Part shown: one piece after another, positions 1 to 5,147 of the stretch
Numbering within the stretch: position 1 is the stretch's first letter
Layout: each line of letters begins with the position of its first letter
From: Pseudomonadota bacterium
GTDB taxonomy: Bacteria > Desulfobacterota > Desulfovibrionia > Desulfovibrionales > Desulfovibrionaceae
Length of the DNA stretch: 7,000 bases
Direction of reading: 5' to 3'
NCBI GenBank assembly: GCA_023426275.1
Contig: JAFABC010000018.1
Location: 1-7,000 of the forward strand
Program-made: the position numbers and the translations under genes
Notes under the pieces: generated by a model
Told to the model about the DNA's origin: nothing
Database searches by the model: none
The model's input: only the letters and a program-made list of their open reading frames with translations

Positions 1-42
1 GAGGGGGACCGGGGGGCATCATGCCCCCCGGCCGCCGGAGGC
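1..42 (-). repeat. GC-rich palindromic intergenic repeat, left copy
   Basis: A 23-base palindrome occupies 9-31. Its 11-base arms (CCGGGGGGCAT and its complement) surround a single central base, and a GC-rich flank runs on to 42. The reverse complement of the 42-base unit recurs at 6880-6921 with one difference (base 8). It lies just past the stop codon of the minus-strand protease gene, where an mRNA 3' hairpin would form. It has no U-tract, so it is not a standard intrinsic terminator. It behaves like a dispersed REP-type intergenic repeat. Whether it stabilises mRNA ends or terminates transcription is inference. It may extend left beyond the window. Confidence 0.75.
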
Positions 43-66
43 ATTCTTCCTCTTTCTTGATGCCGC

Positions 67-1437
67 TCAGTTCACGCCCATGCGGGCGTAGTAGCCCCGG
101 CCGCCGCGTTCGATCATGATCAGCACGGCCCGGTGCATCCGGTTGACGTAGACCGCCCGGGTGAATTCCTTCTGCCCCTTGAGCTTTTCCCCGCCGATCT
201 GCACCAGGGCGTCGCCCGGGCGCAGGCCGAGCTTGGCCGCCGGCGATCCCGGCGCGACGCCGGCCACGGTCACACCGCCCTGGGTAAAGGCCACGCTGAG
301 GCCCCAGCGCTGGCCGGCCACGGTCGCGGCCTCGCGGTCGGTGAAGGCCGTGGGTTCGACCGAAAGCCGCTTCTTTTCGCGGCCCCGCAGCACCACAAGC
401 TCCAGGGGCTGGCCCGTCGGCGAGGTGCGCAGCACGCCCAGGTACTGATCCTTGTCGTCGAGTTCCGTGCCGCCGAGCGTGGTGATCAGATCGCCCGGGC
501 GCAGCCCGGCCTTTTCGGCGGCCGAGCCCGGCGCGACTTCGGTGACGAGCACGCCGCGCGGCCGTTCGAGGCCGAAATAACGGGCCGTGCGCGCGTCCAC
601 GTCCTGGCCGGAAACCCCGAGCCAGGCCGGCGACACGTGGCCGCCGTGGACGATCTGGGCCACCACCCGGCGGGCCTTGTTGATGGGGATGGCGAAGCCG
701 ATGCCCTCGGCCCCGGCCTGGATGGCCATGTTGATGCCGATGACCTCGCCGGCCAGATTGACCAGCGGACCGCCGCTGTTGCCGGGGTTGATGGCCGTAT
801 CGGTCTGGATGAGGTCGGCGTAGGTGCCGCCTTCGTGCTTGAGCGCCCGGCCCACGGCCGAGATGACGCCGGTGGTCACGGTGTTGGTGTAGCCGAAGGG
901 GTTGCCGATGGCGATGGCCGTCTCGCCGATCATGATGTCCGACGAATCGCCCATGGCCGCCTGGGGCAGCGGCTTGCCCCCGGTGTTCAGGCGCAGCACG
1001 GCCACGTCGAAATCCGGGTCCGAGCCCACCAGCGTGGCGTCGAGCACCCGGCCGTCGAGGAGTCGGGCCTTGATGGACGTGCCGCCGGCGATGACGTGGG
1101 CATTGGTGAGCACGAGCCCCTTGTCGCCATCGATGATGACGCCCGAACCCAGGCTTTCCTGGGTCTGGCGCTGGGGCTGGCCGGGCATGGGGCCGAAGCC
1201 CGGCCCGAAGAACTGGCGGAAAAAGTCATCCTCGAAAAAAAGCCCCCGTCCGGCGCGCCGTTCCACGGTCCTGGCCGAGGTGATGTTGACCACGGCCGGG
1301 GCCACGGCCCGCACGGCCGAAACGACCGGCGTCATCCGGGCCTCGCGGCTGGAGGCGGCAAAGGCGACAGGTTGCGAAGGAAAGGAACAGACCAATGCGA
1401 GCCAAAGGCAGACGGCCCACGGGCCGAGACGTCCCAT
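67..1437 (-). CDS. htrA: Do/HtrA family periplasmic serine protease (DegP/DegQ-like), two PDZ domains
   Basis: A 456-residue protein that should degrade or chaperone misfolded proteins in the periplasm. Residues 1-28 form a signal peptide (hydrophobic core from about residue 7 to 27, with an Ala-Phe-Ala cleavage context). The trypsin-like domain spans about 36-265 and has the complete triad: His114 in TNAHVI, Asp144 in DFDVAVL and Ser221 in GNSGGPL. PDZ1 covers about 270-360 (WLGVSGQ, then GVLVTEVAPGSAAEKAGLRPGD). PDZ2 covers about 376-445 (GVTVAGVAPGSPAAKLGLRPGD). Length and order are normal for the DegP/DegQ group. DegP versus DegQ cannot be decided from sequence, so the symbol is generic. 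The LA-loop region (about 61-95) is rich in Phe, Gly and Gln, as is usual. The start is supported by AGGAG about 9 bases upstream on the minus strand. Its only upstream space is the 61 bases to the small heat-shock gene, which contain that gene's terminator. Confidence 0.96.
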   Translation of the reverse strand: MGRLGPWAVCLWLALVCSFPSQPVAFAASSREARMTPVVSAVRAVAPAVVNITSARTVERRAGRGLFFEDDFFRQFFGPGFGPMPGQPQRQTQESLGSGVIIDGDKGLVLTNAHVIAGGTSIKARLLDGRVLDATLVGSDPDFDVAVLRLNTGGKPLPQAAMGDSSDIMIGETAIAIGNPFGYTNTVTTGVISAVGRALKHEGGTYADLIQTDTAINPGNSGGPLVNLAGEVIGINMAIQAGAEGIGFAIPINKARRVVAQIVHGGHVSPAWLGVSGQDVDARTARYFGLERPRGVLVTEVAPGSAAEKAGLRPGDLITTLGGTELDDKDQYLGVLRTSPTGQPLELVVLRGREKKRLSVEPTAFTDREAATVAGQRWGLSVAFTQGGVTVAGVAPGSPAAKLGLRPGDALVQIGGEKLKGQKEFTRAVYVNRMHRAVLIMIERGGRGYYARMGVN

Positions 1438-1466
1438 GCCAAGTCTCCTGGCTGAAAGGATTAGGG

Positions 1467-1496
1467 AAAAGAAAAAAGACGTCCAGGGACGTCTTT
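1467..1496 (-). terminator. Intrinsic terminator of the hsp20 gene
   Basis: Perfect 10-base-pair stem with arms at 1475-1484 (AAAGACGTCC) and 1487-1496 and a two-base centre. On the minus strand it is followed by a U-rich tract from 1477 down to 1467 (six T, one C, four T). It begins two bases after the hsp20 stop codon. This is a textbook rho-independent signal on the minus strand. The A/T flanks could give weaker action on the plus strand. It ends about 30 bases upstream of the protease start codon. Confidence 0.9.
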
Positions 1497-1498
1497 GT

Positions 1499-1924
1499 CT
1501 AACTGACGGGAATACGACGATGCAGGCGCTCCGGACGGACCTTGGGCACGATCACCACCAGCAGCCCGTCCTTCATCACGGCCGAGATTTCGGTCCGGGA
1601 CACATCCTTGGGCAGGGTGAAGCGCCGGGCGAACGGACCATGGGAACGTTCGATGGCCTGGTACACGCCGCCGGGTTGTTTGGTGAACCGACGCAGGCCG
1701 GAAACAACCAGGTAGCGGCCCTTGGCCTCCACCCGCACATCCTGGCGGGCGATGCCCGGCAGTTCGAGGGTGACGCGGAAATCCCCGGGCGTCTCCAGCA
1801 CGTCGGCCGCCGGTTGCCAGGCGTAGACGGTTTCGAGGTCGCGGTCCGCCTCGGAAAGCAGGCGTTCCGCTTCCTGTCCCAGTTCCGACAGCGCCATCCA
1901 GGGCGTCCAATGCAGTTTGGCCAT
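1499..1924 (-). CDS. Hsp20/alpha-crystallin family small heat-shock protein
   Basis: A 141-residue cytoplasmic holdase chaperone that should bind unfolding proteins and pass them to ATP-dependent chaperones. After a short N-terminal arm (1-37), the alpha-crystallin domain spans about 38-128. It starts with PAADVLETPGDFRVTLELPG, continues with VRVEAKGRYLVVSGLRR and GPFARRFTLP, and ends with the family signature A-x-M-K-D-G-L-L at 115-122. The C-terminal tail holds an I-x-V motif (Ile138-Pro-Val140), the element that docks neighbouring subunits in oligomers. The frame stays open upstream to 2191, but the Met at 1924 is the start: AAGGAG lies at 1931-1936, six bases away, and homologous sequence begins there. 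The untranslated leader carries two adjacent hairpins. The protease gene follows on the same strand, so this is a small proteostasis neighbourhood. I see no clear sigma-32 promoter. Confidence 0.93.
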   Translation of the reverse strand: MAKLHWTPWMALSELGQEAERLLSEADRDLETVYAWQPAADVLETPGDFRVTLELPGIARQDVRVEAKGRYLVVSGLRRFTKQPGGVYQAIERSHGPFARRFTLPKDVSRTEISAVMKDGLLVVIVPKVRPERLHRRIPVS

Positions 1925-1941
1925 GCGCGGCTCCTTGACGA

Positions 1942-1975
1942 CGCCGGGAGGTCCCGGCGCGGCTCGTGTCGAGCC
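1942..1975 (-). promoter_or_regulatory. Two adjacent hairpins in the hsp20 leader
   Basis: On the minus-strand mRNA a 6-base-pair perfect hairpin (1961-1975, arms GGCTCG/CGAGCC, loop of three) is followed by a 7-base-pair perfect hairpin (1942-1959, arms CGCCGGG/CCCGGCG, loop ACCT). The second ends five bases before the Shine-Dalgarno sequence at 1931-1936. Its loop and 3' arm contain ACCTCC, whose CTCC could instead pair with GGAG of the ribosome-binding site. The structures are seen directly. A regulatory role, such as heat-responsive translation, is inference. Confidence 0.4.
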
Positions 1976-2072
1976 CTCGTCCCCAGGCGGGGAGTGCGTG
2001 GTGCTCGTACGGCGGTTTAATGGGTGAAAAACAATCTTCCGGAGCCCGGTTGCCGGCGGAAACCGCGCGCGG

Positions 2073-2276
2073 CTAGTCCTTGACCGAACGCTTGCCGGCT
2101 TCCCAGTCGGCGGTGGGCACGGCCTCCTCCACCAGCATGATGGGGATATCGTCCCGCACGGGGTAGACCACGCCGCAGGCCGCGCAGACAAGCCCCTCTT
2201 CCTGGCCGGTCACGGACAGTTCGCCCTTGCACTTGGGGCAGGCCAGAATGGCGAGCAGGTCGGGATGGATGGTCAT
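2073..2276 (-). CDS. Trm112/YcaR-like small zinc-ribbon protein (UPF0434)
   Basis: A 67-residue protein of the Trm112p-like family, to which E. coli YcaR also belongs. Eukaryotic Trm112 activates methyltransferases; the role of the bacterial relatives is poorly defined. Pattern seen: HPDLLAILACPKCKGEL, then LVCAACGVVYPVRDDIPIMLVEEA. Cys13, Cys16, Cys31 and Cys34 make a complete four-cysteine zinc site, and the Y-P-V-R-D-x-I-P-I-M-L block is the family hallmark. A start eight codons upstream (2300) is possible. The Met at 2276 is preferred because homology begins there and AAGGAG lies upstream, although its 10-base spacing is slightly long. It is divergent from the phosphoesterase gene, and 148 bases separate it from the next gene on its own strand, hsp20. 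I find no convincing terminator in that gap, only a weak 5-base-pair stem and a short T run. Confidence 0.85.
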   Translation of the reverse strand: MTIHPDLLAILACPKCKGELSVTGQEEGLVCAACGVVYPVRDDIPIMLVEEAVPTADWEAGKRSVKD

Positions 2277-2309
2277 GGTGCATGCACTCCTTTTGGGCAA
2301 TGTGGGCCA

Positions 2310-2338
2310 GTGATAGCCAAATCGGGGCCGGCGCGCAA
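2310..2338 (-). promoter_or_regulatory. Candidate sigma-70 promoter for the Trm112-like gene
   Basis: Reading the minus strand, TTGCGC (2333-2338) and TATCAC (2310-2315) are separated by exactly 17 bases. That is three of six and four of six matches to the sigma-70 consensus. Predicted transcription would start near 2302 and give a leader of about 26 bases holding the AAGGAG site. The match is moderate, so this is a position-supported guess. Confidence 0.3.
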
Positions 2339-2379
2339 TGGAGGTTCACAATCATGCGCTCCTCGCGCTAGGGTGGGCC

Positions 2380-3279
2380 ATGGCGCTTATCGATCTGCAC
2401 ACCCATTCCACGGCCTCGGACGGCACGCTGTCGCCGGCCGAACTGGTGGCCCTGGCCGCCGATCGCGGCCTGGCCGCCCTGGCCCTGACCGATCACGACA
2501 CCCTGGCCGGCCTGCCCGAAGCGCGCGCCGCCGGCCGCGAGCACGGCATCGAGGTCATTCCCGGCGTGGAACTGTCCGTGGCCGACGGCGACCGCAGCGT
2601 ACACCTGCTGGGGCTGTTTCTCCCCGAACGGCCCGGCCCCCTGGCCGAGGCCCTGGCCTATCTGCGCGAACGCCGCCACTCCCGCAACCGCCGCATCCTG
2701 GACAAGCTGCGCGAACTCGGCATTCCCATAGAATATGAGTCCGTAACGGCCCTGGCGCAAGGGGCGGTGGGCCGCCCGCACATCGCCCAGGTGCTCGTCT
2801 CCATCGGCGCGGTCACGAGTTTCAAGGAGGCCTTCACCCGCTATCTCGGCCTGTACGGCCGGGCCTACGTGCCCAAGGACAAGCTGCCCTTCGAGCGGGC
2901 CGTGCGGCTCATCCATGACGAGGGCGGGCTTGCCGCCCTGGCCCATCCCTACATTCTGGGACTGGCCGGACCGGCCCTGGCCGCAACCGTGGAACGCTAC
3001 CGCGACGCCGGGCTCGACGCCATCGAGGCGTTTTACACCGAGCATTCCCAGGCGCAAACCCTGGAATATCTGGCCCTGGCCCGACGCTTCGGCCTGGGCG
3101 TCACCGGCGGCTCGGACTTTCACGGCGCGGCCAAGCCCGATGTGGACCTCGGCCGGGGACACGGCAACCTGAAAGTGGACATTTCCGTCCTCGATTCGCT
3201 GCGGGCCCGGCTGGCCAAGCGGGCCGAAGCGGCCGGTCAGACGGAAAAAGGGCTTGACCACGCGGCCAAGCCGGTGTAG
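2380..3279 (+). CDS. PHP-domain phosphoesterase, RNase AM/YciV (TrpH) type
   Basis: A 299-residue metal-dependent hydrolase of the PHP (polymerase and histidinol phosphatase) superfamily. Characterised relatives trim 5' ends of structured RNAs (E. coli RNase AM/YciV) or hydrolyse 3',5'-nucleotide bisphosphates; which applies here is inference. All metal-ligand motifs are visible: DLHTHS (His7, His9), TDHD (Asp38, His39), PGVELS (Glu64), GRPHIA (His134), LAHPY (His189) and GGSDFHG (Asp246, His248). Length is typical for the single-domain family. An earlier in-frame ATG at 2338 would add 14 residues, but it has no ribosome-binding site and the extension resembles nothing in the family. The ATG at 2380 sits directly before the first motif and has AGGG six bases upstream. 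The 32-base gap to rplU and shared strand make co-transcription possible, which would fit a role in RNA metabolism. Confidence 0.9.
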   Translation: MALIDLHTHSTASDGTLSPAELVALAADRGLAALALTDHDTLAGLPEARAAGREHGIEVIPGVELSVADGDRSVHLLGLFLPERPGPLAEALAYLRERRHSRNRRILDKLRELGIPIEYESVTALAQGAVGRPHIAQVLVSIGAVTSFKEAFTRYLGLYGRAYVPKDKLPFERAVRLIHDEGGLAALAHPYILGLAGPALAATVERYRDAGLDAIEAFYTEHSQAQTLEYLALARRFGLGVTGGSDFHGAAKPDVDLGRGHGNLKVDISVLDSLRARLAKRAEAAGQTEKGLDHAAKPV

Positions 3280-3282
3280 ATG
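3254..3282 (+). promoter_or_regulatory. Candidate promoter for rplU-rpmA
   Basis: TTGACC at 3254-3259 matches the sigma-70 -35 box at five of six positions. It is followed after exactly 17 bases by TAGATG (3277-3282), a poor -10 box at three of six. It overlaps the end of the phosphoesterase gene. Start of transcription would fall near 3289, giving a short leader that includes GGAGG at 3299-3303. It could let the ribosomal genes be expressed more strongly than the upstream gene. Confidence 0.3.
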
Positions 3283-3311
3283 GCACCTCTTCCCTATCGG
3301 AGGTCATATTC

Positions 3312-3620
3312 ATGTACGCAATCGTTTTGGCTGGCGGCAAGCAATACAAGGTCCAGGAAGGGGCCACCATCACCGTGGACCTTCTTTCCGCCGAAGCCGG
3401 CGCGGAATACGTTCTCGACAAAGTGCTGCTCGTGGGCGGTTCCGAAGTCAAAGTCGGCGCCCCCTACGTTGATGGAGCGGCCGTCACCTGCGAGGTGGCC
3501 GGACACGTCCAGGGCAAGAAACTGGTCGTTTTCCACAAACGCCGGCGGCAGGATTCGCACAAAAAGCAAGGCCATCGCCAGAGCTACACCCAGCTCAAGG
3601 TGAAGTCGATCCAGGCCTAG
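3312..3620 (+). CDS. rplU: 50S ribosomal protein L21
   Basis: A 102-residue ribosomal protein of the large subunit that binds 23S rRNA and contacts L20. The N-terminus MYAIVLAGGKQYKVQEG and the conserved basic C-terminal block KKQGHRQSYT followed by LKVKSI identify it. Length is normal (about 103 residues in most bacteria). The start has GGAGG eight bases upstream. The basic stretch at about 75-82 reads HKRRRQDS, where many L21 proteins have a tyrosine- and lysine-rich version; this is unremarkable. It forms an operon with rpmA, whose start is 24 bases downstream. No L21-type autoregulatory leader is visible, and the gap to the preceding gene is only 32 bases. Confidence 0.98.
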   Translation: MYAIVLAGGKQYKVQEGATITVDLLSAEAGAEYVLDKVLLVGGSEVKVGAPYVDGAAVTCEVAGHVQGKKLVVFHKRRRQDSHKKQGHRQSYTQLKVKSIQA

Positions 3621-3644
3621 CCCCAAATTTTCAAGGAGTCCGAC

Positions 3645-3932
3645 ATGGCACATAAGAAAGCGGGCGGCAGCTCCAGAAACGGCCGCGACAGCGCCGGCCA
3701 ACGGCGTGGCGTCAAGCGCTTCGGCGGGCAGCAGGTGCTGGCCGGCAACATCCTCGTGCGCCAGCTCGGCACCAAGTTCCACCCCGGCGAGGGCGTGGGC
3801 ATGGGCCGCGACTACACGCTGTTCGCCCTGATCGACGGCGTGGTGAAGTTCGAGAAGTACGTGCGCAACAAAAAGACCAAAACCCGCATCCTGGTCCTGC
3901 CGGCCGAAGCCGGTTCCACGGCGACCCAGTAG
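3645..3932 (+). CDS. rpmA: 50S ribosomal protein L27
   Basis: A 95-residue large-subunit protein whose flexible N-terminus reaches the peptidyl-transferase centre. It begins directly with AHKKAGGSSRNGRDSAGQRRGVKRFGGQ, so it has the mature-type N-terminus. It lacks the Firmicutes-style cleavable extension before AHKKAGGS. The GMGRDYTLFALIDGVVKFE segment is also characteristic. The last ten or so residues (PAEAGSTATQ) are a short variable tail. AAGGAG lies six bases upstream of the ATG. It follows rplU as in nearly all bacteria and is closed by an intrinsic terminator. The GTPase gene obgE, often third in this cluster, is absent here. Confidence 0.98.
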   Translation: MAHKKAGGSSRNGRDSAGQRRGVKRFGGQQVLAGNILVRQLGTKFHPGEGVGMGRDYTLFALIDGVVKFEKYVRNKKTKTRILVLPAEAGSTATQ

Positions 3933-3957
3933 TTTTTGCGGTACGGCCATCTTTTTC

Positions 3958-3986
3958 GGGCGGAGGGATATTCCCTTCGCCCTTTT
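3958..3986 (+). terminator. Intrinsic terminator of rplU-rpmA
   Basis: An 11-base-pair stem with arms at 3958-3968 (GGGCGGAGGGA) and 3972-3982 has one G-U pair and a TAT loop. It is followed by TTTT at 3983-3986 and a further T-rich patch to about 3993. It begins 25 bases after the rpmA stop codon. It separates the ribosomal operon from the motility genes. Confidence 0.85.
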
Positions 3987-4063
3987 CGTGTTTGGTGCGT
4001 CATCCCGGCCGTCTGTTGCCCTTTGACCGCCGGGTGCGTACCCTCCAAATCGCGCCGTTCCCC

Positions 4064-4091
4064 TAAACGGATTCGGGCGTGCCGCCGATAA
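4064..4091 (+). promoter_or_regulatory. Sigma-28 (FliA) promoter of motB-motA
   Basis: The -10 element GCCGATAA (4084-4091) matches the flagellar sigma-28 consensus at all eight positions. TAAA (4064-4067, inside CTAAA) lies 16 bases upstream; the optimal spacing is 15. Transcription should start near 4097-4099, which leaves a leader of only about a dozen bases that still contains GGAGG (4101-4105). Position directly before a stator operon agrees with late-class flagellar control by FliA. Confidence 0.8.
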
Positions 4092-4109
4092 GAACGCAAC
4101 GGAGGTCGC

Positions 4110-5123
4110 ATGGCGGACGAGGGCCACAAGGGCAACATCATCATCAAGCGGGTGAAAAAGGTCGCGGCCGGCGCCCACGGCGGCTCGTGGAAGGTGGCCT
4201 ACGCCGACCTCGTCACGGCCATGATGGCCTTTTTCCTGCTGATGTGGCTGCTCAACATGGTCCCGCAGGAGAAAAAGGAAGAACTCGCCGCCTACTTCAA
4301 CGACTTCAGCATCTTTCAAAACCCCGGCCCGTCGGCCCAGATGCTCGACAGCGGCGGCCTGGGACCGCCCGGGGCCATCGTGGGCAGCCAGGACGAACGC
4401 CCGGACGTGGCCATCGACCGGGGCGGCAAGGAACCCACCGGCGGCAAGGGGCAGGGCACCGGCGACCTCGACGGGGGCAGCCAGCCCGACGCCAAGGCCG
4501 CGGCCGAGGCGCGGCAGGCCGCCGCCCAGGCCGCCGCACAGGCCAAGGCCCTGGAAGGACAGATCCAGTCCGCCCTGCAAAAGGCCGTGCCCGAACTGAC
4601 CGATCAGGTCGCGGTCACCCAGGACAAGGACAAGGTCCGCATCGAGATCATGGACAAGTCCGAGCGGCCGCTGTTCGACCTCGGCGGCGTGACGCTCACG
4701 CCCGACGCCAAGCGCATCCTGGCCGCCGTCACCGACGTCATCCGCAAGGAAGGGGTCAAGGTGGCCATTGAGGGGCATACCGACGCCTACCGCTATTCCG
4801 GGACCTACACCAACTGGGACCTGTCCGCCGGCCGGGCCCTGGCGGCCAGACGCCTCATGATCCAGCAGGGGCTTTCCCCCGGCCAGGTGGCCGCGGTGAC
4901 GGGCTTTGCCGACACCCGCCCCTATGTCCCGGGCAATCTGTACGATCCGAGAAACCGCCGCATCAGCCTGCTGCTCTACCGTCCGGCCCGGGCCGGTGAA
5001 AAGGCGGCGGGCGGCGCGGGCGCCGGCAAGCCCGTTGTCACGCCGAAAACGCCTTCCGTCGGCGAAGTCCTGGAGCAGCAGATCAACAACCTCTACGACA
5101 AATCGACCGAGAGCCAGTTCTAG
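4110..5123 (+). CDS. motB: Flagellar motor stator protein MotB
   Basis: A 337-residue inner-membrane protein that with MotA forms the ion-driven stator and fixes it to peptidoglycan. Residues about 27-51 form the single membrane helix (WKVAYADLVTAMMAFFLLMW). Asp33 is placed as the essential proton-carrying Asp32 of E. coli MotB, and the YADLVTAMMAFF context suggests proton coupling. A plug-like segment follows (about 53-68, EKKEELAAYFNDFS). A long linker (about 72-160) is rich in Gly and Pro, then Ala and Gln. The OmpA-like peptidoglycan-binding domain spans about 185-292 and includes EGHTDAYRYSGTYTNWDLSAGRA and the basic NRRISLLLYR. About 45 residues beyond this domain, Gly/Ala-rich then ending in LEQQINNLYDK, form a C-terminal extension. 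The ATG has GGAGG four bases upstream and a sigma-28 promoter just before it. It precedes motA by 24 bases, the reverse of the E. coli order. Confidence 0.96.
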   Translation: MADEGHKGNIIIKRVKKVAAGAHGGSWKVAYADLVTAMMAFFLLMWLLNMVPQEKKEELAAYFNDFSIFQNPGPSAQMLDSGGLGPPGAIVGSQDERPDVAIDRGGKEPTGGKGQGTGDLDGGSQPDAKAAAEARQAAAQAAAQAKALEGQIQSALQKAVPELTDQVAVTQDKDKVRIEIMDKSERPLFDLGGVTLTPDAKRILAAVTDVIRKEGVKVAIEGHTDAYRYSGTYTNWDLSAGRALAARRLMIQQGLSPGQVAAVTGFADTRPYVPGNLYDPRNRRISLLLYRPARAGEKAAGGAGAGKPVVTPKTPSVGEVLEQQINNLYDKSTESQF

Positions 5124-5147
5124 GCCCGGCGGTTTTATGGCGAGGCT

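Noticed and set aside
133..1455. A 440-codon plus-strand open frame opposite the HtrA protease gene.
   Set aside because: It is the antisense shadow of a gene with full catalytic and PDZ motifs. Its translation is rich in Gly, Arg and His with no domain pattern.
1981..2003. A CIRCE (HrcA) operator, suggested by GAGTGC and GTGCTC near the hsp20 promoter region.
   Set aside because: The two blocks are not a proper inverted repeat with a nine-base spacer, and pairing needs two wobble pairs.
902..2020. A 372-codon plus-strand open frame crossing both htrA and hsp20.
   Set aside because: It overlaps two well-supported minus-strand genes and runs through the hsp20 terminator. It shows no recognisable domain.
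1990..2045. A sigma-32 promoter for hsp20, suggested by ACCCATTA on the minus strand.
   Set aside because: The -10-like string resembles the consensus, but no CTTGAAA-like -35 box occurs at the right distance.
1925..2191. An N-terminal extension of the Hsp20 protein to 2191 (230 residues in all).
   Set aside because: The added residues overlap the Trm112-like gene and have no family resemblance. A proper ribosome-binding site precedes the internal Met at 1924.
2338..2379. A longer start for the PHP phosphoesterase.
   Set aside because: There is no ribosome-binding site at 2338, the extension lies outside the family fold, and the ATG at 2380 is directly before the HxH motif.
4022..4050. A sigma-70 promoter with TTGACC upstream of motB.
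   Set aside because: The matching -10 position (CAAATC) has only two of six consensus bases, and the sigma-28 site downstream explains the operon better.
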